Shown: positions 7,705-14,919 of the stretch, in pieces
Layout: every line of letters starts with the position of its first letter
How positions within the stretch are numbered: position 1 is the first letter of the stretch
Origin: an uncultured Clostridia bacterium
GTDB lineage: Bacteria; Bacillota; Clostridia; Oscillospirales; Acutalibacteraceae
Length of the DNA: 15,509 nt
Direction: 5' to 3'
Assembly (NCBI GenBank): GCA_937902305.1
Contig: CALDHV010000199.1
Location: 1 to 15,509 of the forward strand
Made by a program: the position numbers and the translations under genes
The notes under the pieces: generated by a model
Databases searched by the model: none
Seen by the model: only the letters and a program-made list of their open reading frames with translations
What the model was told of the DNA's origin: nothing

Positions 7705-7732
7705 ACGATTTTAGACAAATAATCTTTGATTT
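7688..7732. promoter_or_regulatory. Candidate AraC operator region
   Basis: TCAAAATCAAAT at 7688-7699 contains AAATCAAA (7691-7698). The same eight bases occur inverted as TTTGATTT at 7725-7732. The 12-base form recurs at 9424-9435, upstream of the ADP-ribosylglycohydrolase gene. Its place between divergent, AraC-linked promoters suggests regulator binding; this is inference from repetition and location only. Confidence 0.45.
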
Positions 7733-7743
7733 CGGGTGATATG

Positions 7744-8586
7744 ATGGCGGAATGGATGATGTGTCCCATGCAAAAATCGTGGGAGATCACCGCGCTGTGC
7801 ACCACTTTTTTGCGGCGATGCGAGGCGGGCTTTGATTTTACGGGGGAAAGCCACCCCTTTTGGGAATTGGTGGTGGTGGAGCGCGGCACGGTCGGCATCG
7901 CCGCCGATGACCGCGTGTGCACACTGACCGCGGGGGACGCGGTACTGCACCCACCGATGGAGTTCCACCGCATCTGGGCGGCGGACGGTACAGCGCCGCA
8001 GTTTTCGGTCGTATCGTTTATGTCCACCCTGCCGGACGACACCGGCGGCGTGTACCGCGTCGGGCAGGACGGCATCGACGAAATGACGGCGATCCGCACG
8101 GGGCTGGAAGCGGGATTTGTGATCAGGCATGAGCAGATACGCGCACCCCGGCGGGAAAAGCAGATGACGGCGGACATCGCCGTGCGGCGGCTCGAAAATC
8201 TGCTGTCGGGGATGCTGGACGGGCGTGCCGCAGGCGGCTTATCCGACAGCTCCCGCCGGGCACGACAGTACGAGGTCGCCGTGCAGTATTTACAGGATAA
8301 CCTCTCCCGCCATCTGACCGCCGATACCGTTGCCGCGGAATTACATTGCAGTCAGTCGGCGCTCAAGCCTTTATTCCACCGCTACGCCGGCATCGGGATG
8401 ATGGAATATCACACCCGCCTGCGGATACGGCAGGCGATCCGCCTCTTGGAACAGGGAAAATCCGTAAAGGAAGTGTCCTTTACACTTGGCTTTTCCGATC
8501 CGAACTATTTCAGCACGGTTTTCAAGCGCATCACCGGAGAAAGTCCGCGACACTACATCGCCGAAAGAGGTGGGCAATATGAATGA
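7744..8586 (+). CDS. AraC-family transcriptional regulator (first of a tandem pair)
   Basis: 280 residues from the ATG at 7744. The N-terminal half looks like a cupin sensor domain (HPFWELVVVERGTVGI, then LTAGDAVLHPPMEFHRIW). The C-terminal 100 residues are a standard AraC double helix-turn-helix domain, with FTLGFSDPNYFSTVFKRITG as the second helix-turn-helix signature. Start choice: GGTGAT (7735-7740) matches the 3' part of an extended ribosome site at the right distance for 7744; ATG 7741 or 7756 and an in-frame TTG at 7726 are alternatives. It lies divergent from the GH109-like gene and overlaps the second regulator. The likely role is sensing a sugar or sugar derivative and controlling the neighbouring catabolic genes. 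Confidence 0.88.
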   Translation: MAEWMMCPMQKSWEITALCTTFLRRCEAGFDFTGESHPFWELVVVERGTVGIAADDRVCTLTAGDAVLHPPMEFHRIWAADGTAPQFSVVSFMSTLPDDTGGVYRVGQDGIDEMTAIRTGLEAGFVIRHEQIRAPRREKQMTADIAVRRLENLLSGMLDGRAAGGLSDSSRRARQYEVAVQYLQDNLSRHLTADTVAAELHCSQSALKPLFHRYAGIGMMEYHTRLRIRQAIRLLEQGKSVKEVSFTLGFSDPNYFSTVFKRITGESPRHYIAERGGQYE

Positions 8587-9445
8587 TCTGTCCTACGACC
8601 GCGACAAGTGGTATCTCGACGGCAGTTTTTTTGTCCATCGGCATAAGATTGACACATCCCAGCAACCTCATACCCACGATTTTGTTGAGGCGGTATATAC
8701 CCTGCGCGGCACCTGCGTCCATACCGTGGACGGGCGCGACTACCCGGTGCGGCGGGGCGATCTGCTGTTCATCAACTACCATCAGCGGCACAGCCTGACT
8801 GTCGGCGGAGAGGTGGAATACTACGATATCCTCATCAAGCCGGAGGCGGTGAACGACAGTCTGCGCTTCAGCGAGAACGCCTTTTCTCTGCTGTCGCTGA
8901 CCGATTATGAGGATTTTCGCGGGCTGGTGAATCCGGATAACGCCCTGCTCCGCTTCGCCGGAAAGGAGCGGGAACAGCTGGAGGGCTTGCTCGAAACGGT
9001 GGCGGCAGAGCAGAAAAGCATCGCCCCCGGACGGGCACTGATGCTCTCCTGCGCCCTCAATATCCTGCTCATCCGCATTTTTCGCAAAATGTCCTTGCCG
9101 ATGACCGCCGAGGCGGGCAGGCTCGACCGCGAAACGCTCTCCTATATCGACCGGCATTGCGGCGAGCGGCTGACCGAAAAGCAGGTCGCGGAGCAATGCC
9201 ACTACGACCCGGCGTATTTCAGCCGCTCCTTCAAGCGGATGACGGGGCTGACATTTTCCACCTATCTGCGCCGTAGGCGGCTTGCCAAAGCCCGCCGCCT
9301 GCTGACCGACACCGACCTGCCGGTCGAAGCGGTATTGCTCGAATGTGGCTACACCGACCGCACCCGATTTTTCCGGGATTTCCGACAGCAGAACGGACAA
9401 ACCCCTCTGCAATTCCGAAAAAGTCAAAATCAAATACTTTTTTGA
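8579..9445 (+). CDS. AraC-family transcriptional regulator (second of a tandem pair)
   Basis: 288 residues. An N-terminal cupin-like sensor (QQPHTHDFVEAVYTLRG, then VRRGDLLFINYHQRHSL) is followed by a C-terminal AraC DNA-binding domain ending in LECGYTDRTRFFRDFRQQNG. The ATG at 8579 lies eight bases after GAGG (8567-8570), and the gene overlaps the first regulator by eight bases, so translation is probably coupled. A longer in-frame start at 8486 would add 31 residues that merely translate the first regulator out of frame, so it was not used. The two regulators are similar in layout but clearly different in sequence, so this is not a recent duplication. They may respond to two ligands or act together. 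Confidence 0.9.
   Translation: MNDLSYDRDKWYLDGSFFVHRHKIDTSQQPHTHDFVEAVYTLRGTCVHTVDGRDYPVRRGDLLFINYHQRHSLTVGGEVEYYDILIKPEAVNDSLRFSENAFSLLSLTDYEDFRGLVNPDNALLRFAGKEREQLEGLLETVAAEQKSIAPGRALMLSCALNILLIRIFRKMSLPMTAEAGRLDRETLSYIDRHCGERLTEKQVAEQCHYDPAYFSRSFKRMTGLTFSTYLRRRRLAKARRLLTDTDLPVEAVLLECGYTDRTRFFRDFRQQNGQTPLQFRKSQNQILF
9424..9435 (+). promoter_or_regulatory. Second copy of the 12-base motif, candidate activator site
   Basis: TCAAAATCAAAT is identical to 7688-7699. It overlaps the last codons of the second AraC gene, about 60-70 bases upstream of the expected start of the next gene's transcript, a usual distance for an AraC activator site. Confidence 0.45.
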
Positions 9446-9482
9446 GATAAAATACGCACTTTTTCGCTCTCCTTGCCGCCCG

Positions 9483-9488
9483 TATAAT
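9483..9488 (+). promoter_or_regulatory. -10 element of the ADP-ribosylglycohydrolase gene
   Basis: A perfect TATAAT is present, but at 16-18 bases upstream there is only T-rich sequence with no -35 hexamer, and there is no TG extension. This suggests dependence on an activator. AAAGGAGG (9495-9502) then lies nine bases before the ATG, so the transcript leader would be very short. Confidence 0.55.
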
Positions 9489-9511
9489 GGGAACAAAGGA
9501 GGGCGATTTTT

Positions 9512-10972
9512 ATGGAAAAGATCACAGTCAAGTACAACTATCAAACCATCCGCGACAAGGTATATGCCTGCTGGCTGGGCAAAAACATCGGCGGCACGAT
9601 GGGCACGCCGTTCGAGGGCAGACGGGAGCTGTTGGACATCCCGGGCTTCACCTCCCCGAAGGGCAATCCCCTGCCGAATGACGACCTCGATCTGCAACTG
9701 ATCTGGCTCAAGGCGGTGGAGGAGGTAGGCGCGCACGCGCTGACCGGCAACGACCTGACGGAATACTGGATCAAGCACATCGTCGCGCCGTGGAATGAAT
9801 ACGGTATCGGCAAGGGCAATGCCGAAGCCGGCTTCCTGCCGCCGCTGTGCGGAGAGTTCAACAACAACTGGAAGCAGTCCAACGGCGCGTGGATACGCTC
9901 CGAAATCTGGGCTTGTCTCACGCCCGGTTTTCCGCACATCGCCGACAAATACGCCGTAATGGATGCGTCCGTCGATCACGGCATCGCCGAGGGGACGGTG
10001 GCGGAAATCTTCACCGCCGCGATGGAAAGCCTCGCCTTTTTCGAAACCGACCGTATGACGCTGGTCGAAAAAGCGTGCAGCTACATCCCCGCCGACAGCC
10101 GCGTGGCGCGGAGCGTCGGTATGGTGATCGACGGCTACAAGGCGGGAACGCCCTGGAAGGAGGTACGGCAGGCGTTGGTAGAGGACAGCGCCGACCTCGG
10201 CTGGTTCCAGGCACCTGCCAATGTCGCCTATGCCGTACTGGGCATCCTGTACGGCGAAGGAGATTTCAAGCAGTCGCTCCTCTACGCGATCGACTGCGGC
10301 GACGATACCGACTGCACCGGTGCGACCTGCGGCGCGGTGCTGGGCATCCTCGGCGGTACCGCCGGCATCCCGCAGGAGCTGACCGAGTATATCGGGGATG
10401 CGATCATCACCGTTGCGCTCAACCGCACCTTTGACTGGTGGATGAGACCTGGCGTACCGCACACCTGCAAGGAGCTGACCGACCGGGTGATGGATCAGAT
10501 CCTGCCGACCCTGCTCGCCAACGGCGTGCGGGTGGAATGGACGGACGGCGACTCCGTATACGATCCCGTCGCCGCGGACACCGTTTTGCACGGATGCGGC
10601 AAGGCGTTTCTGTCCCGCAAGCCGTACTCCTTCGACACACGCAGTAATTTCACCGATGTGACGGTGGCGCTCGACCGCGAGCCGACCGTTCGCCCGGGTG
10701 AAAGCATCACGGTGGATCTCACGCTGATCACGAAGATCTTTCGGATATACTACTACACACTGGACGTGATCCTGCCGGATGGCTTCACCGCCGACTATCC
10801 GCGCACGGTCTATTGCAGTCAGCACACCCGGGACGGACAGTACCCGGTTTCCACGGCGACGCTCACGCTGACCGCCGGCGAAACCGTATCCGCCCGCAAC
10901 GAGGTGATCCTGCGCATCGGGGTGGACGGTTCCCCCCGTCCTCTGCTCATTCCGATCGTGCTGTTGGGTTAA
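9512..10972 (+). CDS. ADP-ribosylglycohydrolase-family protein with C-terminal beta domain
   Basis: 486 residues. Residues 12-340 carry the all-alpha ADP-ribosylglycohydrolase (DraG-like) pattern. The first metal-binding stretch is NDDLDLQ (56-62), the central DHGIAEGTVAEIFTAAMESLAF is at 155-176, and the second metal motif GDDTDCTGA (263-271) corresponds to the usual GxDTDT. The metal-binding aspartates are thus kept. Residues 345-486 are an added beta-rich, immunoglobulin-like region. The family cleaves N- or O-glycosidic bonds to ADP-ribose, but long members beside sugar genes may act on other N-glycosides or nucleosides. The substrate here is unknown. It follows the AraC pair with its own -10 element and precedes a PIG-L deacetylase, suggesting a catabolic role rather than protein modification control. 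Confidence 0.88.
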   Translation: MEKITVKYNYQTIRDKVYACWLGKNIGGTMGTPFEGRRELLDIPGFTSPKGNPLPNDDLDLQLIWLKAVEEVGAHALTGNDLTEYWIKHIVAPWNEYGIGKGNAEAGFLPPLCGEFNNNWKQSNGAWIRSEIWACLTPGFPHIADKYAVMDASVDHGIAEGTVAEIFTAAMESLAFFETDRMTLVEKACSYIPADSRVARSVGMVIDGYKAGTPWKEVRQALVEDSADLGWFQAPANVAYAVLGILYGEGDFKQSLLYAIDCGDDTDCTGATCGAVLGILGGTAGIPQELTEYIGDAIITVALNRTFDWWMRPGVPHTCKELTDRVMDQILPTLLANGVRVEWTDGDSVYDPVAADTVLHGCGKAFLSRKPYSFDTRSNFTDVTVALDREPTVRPGESITVDLTLITKIFRIYYYTLDVILPDGFTADYPRTVYCSQHTRDGQYPVSTATLTLTAGETVSARNEVILRIGVDGSPRPLLIPIVLLG

Positions 10973-10984
10973 ATGATCCGAACC

Positions 10985-11013
10985 TTGACACGCCGCATTG
11001 CCCATGCTATAAT
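10985..11013 (+). promoter_or_regulatory. Promoter of the PIG-L deacetylase gene
   Basis: TTGACA (10985-10990), a 17-base spacer and TATAAT (11008-11013): full consensus, with TGC before the -10. It begins 12 bases after the previous stop codon, so the deacetylase can be expressed independently of the ADP-ribosylglycohydrolase gene. It also rules out a start codon at 11013. Confidence 0.88.
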
Positions 11014-11051
11014 TGGCGGCAAACAGGTATTTTTGCAGGGAGGCGATCATT

Positions 11052-11798
11052 TTGGAGCAACCAATCCGCGTCGTGATGATCGGCGCACACAACGATGAAT
11101 GTGAATACGGGCTCGGCGGCGTAACGCGCCTGCTCACCGACCGCGGTTGCCGGGTAAAATACATCAACACCTCGGGGCTGTGGCACAAAGCCGCCGGCCC
11201 CGCGCAGGAAAAGACGACCTGGCAACAGCAGGAAAATGCGGCGGCACAGATACTCGGTGCAGACAAGGTAGTGCTCGGCGACCGCGACCGCTCTATTTGC
11301 GAGGATGGCGAGGCGGTCATCCTACAACTGGAGCGACTTCTGCTGGAGGAGATGCCGGACATCGTGTTCCTGCATTATCCGCGGGACAACCACCTCGAGC
11401 ATCGGATATCGGCAAAAAGCGCCTATGCGGCGATATGCCTGGCGGCGGTACACGGAGCGCATATCCGCGAGGTATATGCCTTTGAAGCCGGTCCCAATCA
11501 GACCTCGGACTATTTCCACCCGGATTTTGCGATCAATGTGACCGACGTGATGCCGCAGGTGCGTCAAAGCCTGATGCTGTTTGACCAACCGACGGCAAAA
11601 GGGAGCGGCTTGTGGCGCGAAAAGGAGATCCAGGCGCAGTACCGCGGTCACATCGTTTCTTTCCCCTATGCCGAATGCTTCAAAATCGTCAAGTACCCCA
11701 ACGGCAACGATGATTTTCTGTTGCGGCAGTTGCTCCGGGAGCAATTCCGCTGGTACGGCAACGGGATGTATCCCGCAAACGGTGAATGGTACTTTTGA
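11052..11798 (+). CDS. PIG-L/LmbE-family deacetylase
   Basis: 248 residues from a TTG start at 11052, chosen because AGGGAGG (11037-11043) lies eight bases before it and the in-frame TTG at 11013 falls inside the -10 element. The N-terminal GAHNDECEYGLGG (11-23) corresponds to the AHPDDE zinc/catalytic motif; Asp15 would be the base, but the usual second Asp ligand is Glu16. The other zinc-binding motif is HLEH (114-117). The family removes N-acetyl groups from GlcNAc-type sugars or conjugates. No signal peptide was seen. Next to an O-acetylesterase and a GH109-like protein, it could deacetylate an amino sugar during breakdown. The exact substrate is unknown. Confidence 0.87.
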   Translation: MEQPIRVVMIGAHNDECEYGLGGVTRLLTDRGCRVKYINTSGLWHKAAGPAQEKTTWQQQENAAAQILGADKVVLGDRDRSICEDGEAVILQLERLLLEEMPDIVFLHYPRDNHLEHRISAKSAYAAICLAAVHGAHIREVYAFEAGPNQTSDYFHPDFAINVTDVMPQVRQSLMLFDQPTAKGSGLWREKEIQAQYRGHIVSFPYAECFKIVKYPNGNDDFLLRQLLREQFRWYGNGMYPANGEWYF

Positions 11799-11815
11799 TA
11801 AAGGCACCAAAAAAA

Positions 11816-11844
11816 CAGGGCACATTGCTATGCAATGTGCCCTG
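11816..11844. terminator. Bidirectional intrinsic terminator
   Basis: A perfect 13-base-pair stem (11816-11828 with 11832-11844) with a three-base loop. On the plus strand it is followed by six T (11849-11854), ending the deacetylase transcript. On the minus strand it is followed by seven T (11815..11809), ending groESL. Confidence 0.93.
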
Positions 11845-11866
11845 CTGATTTTTTGGGATGATCCGA

Positions 11867-13498
11867 TCAATACATACCGTCCATACCGCCGGCGGGTGCC
11901 GCCGGAGCAGGCGGAAGAGGTTCCTTCTTGTCCGCGACCAGCGACTCGGTGGTCAGCACCATCGCCGCAACGGAAGCGGCGTTCTGCAACGCCGACCGCG
12001 TGACCTTGGTCGGGTCAACGATGCCCGCCGCGAACATATCGACATATTGCTCGGCGGCGAAATCAAAGCCGAAGTTGATCTTATCCGACGTGCGGATCTT
12101 GTCAATGATGACACTGCCCTCCAGACCGGCGTTGAGCGCGATCTGACGCACCGGCTCCTCCAGTGCCTTGAGCACGATCTGGATACCGGTCTTTTCGTCG
12201 CCCTCTGCCTTTTCGAGCAACGGCAACAGCGCCTTGGACGCATTGATGAGCGCGACACCGCCGCCCGCAACGAGTCCTTCCTCGACCGCCGCCTTGGTCG
12301 CCGCCAACGCATCCTCGATGCGGAGCTTCTTCTCCTTCATCTCGACCTCGGTCGCCGCGCCTGCCTTGATGACCGCGACACCGCCGGACAGCTTCGCCAG
12401 CCGCTCCTGCAGCTTCTCACGGTCGAAATCGGAGGTGGTGGTCTCGATCAAACTGCGGATCTGGTTGATGCGCGCCTTGATCGCCTCGGGATCGCCGGCA
12501 CCGTCCACGATGACGGTGTTCTCCTTGGTGATCTTGACCTGATGGGCACGACCGAGCAGATCGACCGTCGCGTCCTTGAGCTCCAGACCGAGATCGGCGG
12601 AAATGACCTGACCGCCGGTCAGAATGGCAATATCCTGCAGCATTTCCTTGCGGCGATCACCGAAGCCCGGTGCCTTGACCGCGACGCAGGTGAAAGTGCC
12701 GCGCAGACGGTTGACGATCAGCGTGGACAACGCCTCGCCCTCGACATCCTCGGCGACAATGACCAGCTTCTGACCCGCCTGCAGGATCTGCTCAAGCAAC
12801 GGCAGAATATCCTGGATGGCGGAGATCTTGCGGTCAGTGATCAGCAGGAAAGCGTCGTCGATGACGGCTTCCATCTTATCGGTATCGGTGACCATATACG
12901 GCGTGATATAGCCGCGGTCGAACTGCATACCCTCGACGACCTCGGTGAAGGTCTCGGCGGTCTTGGACTCCTCGATGGTGATAACGCCGTCGGCGGAAAC
13001 CTTGTCCATCGCCTCGGCGATCAGCTTGCCGATGACGGCATCGCCGGCGGAAATGGTAGCGGCGCTGGCAATATCATCGGTGCCGCTGACCTTCTTGGAA
13101 TTGGCAACGACCGCCGCGACAACGGCGTCCACCGCCTGCTGGATGCCGCGCTTGACCCCCATCGGGTTGGCACCGGCGGCAACATTCTTCATTCCCTCGC
13201 GGATGAGCGCCTGCGCCAGCAGAGTTGCGGTGGTGGTACCGTCGCCCGCCACGTCGTTCGTCTTGGTGGAAACCTCCTTGACGAGCTGTGCGCCCATATT
13301 CTCAAAGGCGTCGTCCAGCTCGATCTCCTTGGCGATGGTCACACCGTCATTGGTGATGAGCGGCGCGCCGAACTTGCGATCCAGCACGACATTGCGACCA
13401 CGGGGCCCGAGGGTGATCTTGACGGTATCCGCCAACTGATCGACGCCGGACTGCAACGCCTTACGCGCGTCCTCGCCGTATTTGATCTGTTTTGCCAT
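11867..13498 (-). CDS. groEL: Chaperonin GroEL (60 kDa, Hsp60)
   Basis: 543 residues, the normal length. It starts MAKQIKYGEDARKAL, has the ATP-binding NDVAGDGTTTAT segment (81-92, with catalytic-type Asp86), the late KAAVEEGLVAGGG signature and a short glycine-methionine tail ending GGMDGMY. It forms the double-ring folding chamber with GroES in the cytoplasm. It lies 26 bases after groES with a GGAGGT ribosome site (minus strand, just before the ATG). No unusual residues were noticed. Expression should follow the CIRCE-controlled promoter upstream of groES. Confidence 0.98.
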   Translation of the reverse strand: MAKQIKYGEDARKALQSGVDQLADTVKITLGPRGRNVVLDRKFGAPLITNDGVTIAKEIELDDAFENMGAQLVKEVSTKTNDVAGDGTTTATLLAQALIREGMKNVAAGANPMGVKRGIQQAVDAVVAAVVANSKKVSGTDDIASAATISAGDAVIGKLIAEAMDKVSADGVITIEESKTAETFTEVVEGMQFDRGYITPYMVTDTDKMEAVIDDAFLLITDRKISAIQDILPLLEQILQAGQKLVIVAEDVEGEALSTLIVNRLRGTFTCVAVKAPGFGDRRKEMLQDIAILTGGQVISADLGLELKDATVDLLGRAHQVKITKENTVIVDGAGDPEAIKARINQIRSLIETTTSDFDREKLQERLAKLSGGVAVIKAGAATEVEMKEKKLRIEDALAATKAAVEEGLVAGGGVALINASKALLPLLEKAEGDEKTGIQIVLKALEEPVRQIALNAGLEGSVIIDKIRTSDKINFGFDFAAEQYVDMFAAGIVDPTKVTRSALQNAASVAAMVLTTESLVADKKEPLPPAPAAPAGGMDGMY

Positions 13499-13524
13499 AA
13501 TTACATTACCTCCACATTCTCTGA

Positions 13525-13809
13525 TTAGTCTACGATCGCCAGAATATCATTCTGCCGGACGATGGTATACTCGATGCCGTCCAGCTTGACCTCGGTGCCG
13601 CCGTACCGGGTAATGAGCACCTTGTCGCCCACATGGACGTACATACCGATCTCCTTACCCTCTACCATACCGCCGGGGCCGACGGCGATGACCTCTGCCA
13701 CCTGCGGCTTTTCCTTTGCCGCGCCGGCAAGGATGATACCGCTCTTGGTGGTTTCCTCCGCCTCGACAAAGCGCAGGACAACACGGTCTGCCAAAGGTTT
13801 GATTGACAT
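13525..13809 (-). CDS. groES: Co-chaperonin GroES (10 kDa)
   Basis: 94 residues, full length. It has the N-terminal IKPLADRVVLRF, the mobile loop EETTKSGIILAG that contacts GroEL, the GKEIGMYVHVGDKVLITRYGGTEV barrel and the C-terminal YTIVRQNDILAIVD. AGGAGG lies about eight bases before the ATG. It is the first gene of the groES-groEL operon and forms the lid of the GroEL chamber. Confidence 0.98.
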   Translation of the reverse strand: MSIKPLADRVVLRFVEAEETTKSGIILAGAAKEKPQVAEVIAVGPGGMVEGKEIGMYVHVGDKVLITRYGGTEVKLDGIEYTIVRQNDILAIVD

Positions 13810-13860
13810 AACAAAGACCTCCTAAAATAATCTCACCGGAAAACCGGGATCGTATGATTT

Positions 13861-13887
13861 TTAGCACTCCTTATTTCCGAGTGCTAA
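13861..13887. promoter_or_regulatory. CIRCE element (HrcA operator)
   Basis: TTAGCACTC, nine bases, GAGTGCTAA: both arms match the classical CIRCE inverted repeat exactly. It covers the expected transcription start of groESL, so HrcA bound here would block transcription until heat or misfolding stress. hrcA itself is not in the window. Confidence 0.97.
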
Positions 13888-13892
13888 AACCT

Positions 13893-13920
13893 ATTGTAAC
13901 CCATTTTTTGAAAAAATCAA
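13893..13920 (-). promoter_or_regulatory. groESL promoter
   Basis: On the minus strand TTGATT (13920..13915), a 16-base spacer and TACAAT (13898..13893). The start would be near 13886, inside the CIRCE. The hexamers sit within a larger inverted repeat, ACCTATTG (13889-13896) with CAATAGGT (13918-13925). Confidence 0.75.
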
Positions 13921-13954
13921 TAGGTAATCCGAAAAAATGCCTTTTTTTCACAAT

Positions 13955-14902
13955 TTATTTACAAACGACGGCTTTGACCTTTTCGCGCGCCTTGACCAGC
14001 GACGCGGGCAAAACGAACCGGAACGCGGAAGGCAGAATGGAAAAATGCATCGCATCCTTGAGCGAACATTCGCCGTCCACATTGCAATAGGTCGGATTCT
14101 CCGCCTGCACGGTCATACTGTTGCCGCGGATATGCTCGCAGAACTCCAGCTCCTCGTACTCTCCCTTTTTATAGCGATCCAAAAAGCCCGGGATCTTGAG
14201 GCGACCGATCTTTTTGACCAGCACGAAATCCAGCACGCCGTCATTCTCGACCGCCTGCGGTGCGCCGTGATAGCCGCCGCCGTAATACTGCCCGTTTGCC
14301 GCCAGCGCCAGCAAATACTGTCCCTTGCGCTGTACCGTGCCGTTGACTCCCTCAATGGTGATCTTCAGCCGGTCTCCGATCTTGTGGCAGAATACATCCA
14401 CGATCGCCAGCTCATACGCGAGCGAGCCGCCCACCAGCGGCAGATGCTTATAGCGGATCATTTTGGCGCACACCTTGGCGTCCATACCGATGGAAGCGAT
14501 ATTGAGCGAGCGGCAATCTCCGCAATCAATGCCGTCCACCGTGACCGCCTCCCCCTCGATCAGGTCTGCCAGATCGAGGAACCGCTCCTTTTCACCGAAA
14601 ATGCGCACATAATCGTTGCCGGAGCCGCAGGGGATGACTGTCAGCTCGGCGCGACTGCCGTCGGGGATGCCGTTGGCGGTCTCCTGCAGGGTGCCGTCCC
14701 CGCCGCAGGCGTACAGACGCACATCGTCGCCCTTTTCACACTCCTCCCGCGCGATGCGGGTCGCGGCACCGACGCCGTCGGTCAGACGGATGGCATATTC
14801 CCGCTCCGGATGCGCCGAAAAATACGCTTCGATTTTATCCCTGAAGGTCAACGCCAGCTTGGATTTCCCCGCCATGGGATTGAGAATAAAGACATGTCGC
14901 AT
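13955..14902 (-). CDS. Diacylglycerol-kinase-family lipid kinase (DagK/YegS type)
   Basis: 315 residues, the usual size. It starts with MRHVFILNPMAGKSK, whose NPMAGK contacts nucleotide, and has the catalytic ATP-binding GGDGT (67-71) and GSGND (93-97), then NGQYYGGGYHGAPQAVENDG, all typical of the soluble DagK/YegS family that phosphorylates diacylglycerol or related lipids using ATP at the inner membrane face. No membrane segment is visible. The ribosome site AAGGAG (14920..14915) overlaps the stop codon of the upstream methyltransferase, so both genes are in one operon. No convincing terminator follows before groES, so some read-through into groESL is possible. The exact lipid substrate cannot be told. 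Confidence 0.92.
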   Translation of the reverse strand: MRHVFILNPMAGKSKLALTFRDKIEAYFSAHPEREYAIRLTDGVGAATRIAREECEKGDDVRLYACGGDGTLQETANGIPDGSRAELTVIPCGSGNDYVRIFGEKERFLDLADLIEGEAVTVDGIDCGDCRSLNIASIGMDAKVCAKMIRYKHLPLVGGSLAYELAIVDVFCHKIGDRLKITIEGVNGTVQRKGQYLLALAANGQYYGGGYHGAPQAVENDGVLDFVLVKKIGRLKIPGFLDRYKKGEYEELEFCEHIRGNSMTVQAENPTYCNVDGECSLKDAMHFSILPSAFRFVLPASLVKAREKVKAVVCK

Positions 14903-14919
14903 AGTCCGCCGTAACTCCT

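Noticed and set aside
8486..8578. Longer start (ATG 8486) for the second AraC regulator
   Set aside because: The extra 31 codons overlap the first regulator's conserved DNA-binding domain out of frame, while ATG 8579 has a good ribosome site.
11013..11051. Longer start (TTG at 11013) for the PIG-L gene
   Set aside because: The codon lies in the -10 hexamer of a full-consensus promoter, so it would not be in the transcript; TTG 11052 has a proper ribosome site.
8531..11362. Minus-strand open frame of 943 codons across the AraC, ADP-ribosylglycohydrolase and PIG-L genes
   Set aside because: It crosses three well-supported genes and their promoters, shows no recognisable domain and is low-complexity Arg/His-rich; it is a shadow.
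11858..13528. Plus-strand open frame of 556 codons opposite groEL
   Set aside because: Antisense shadow of groEL starting inside the bidirectional terminator region; no motifs.
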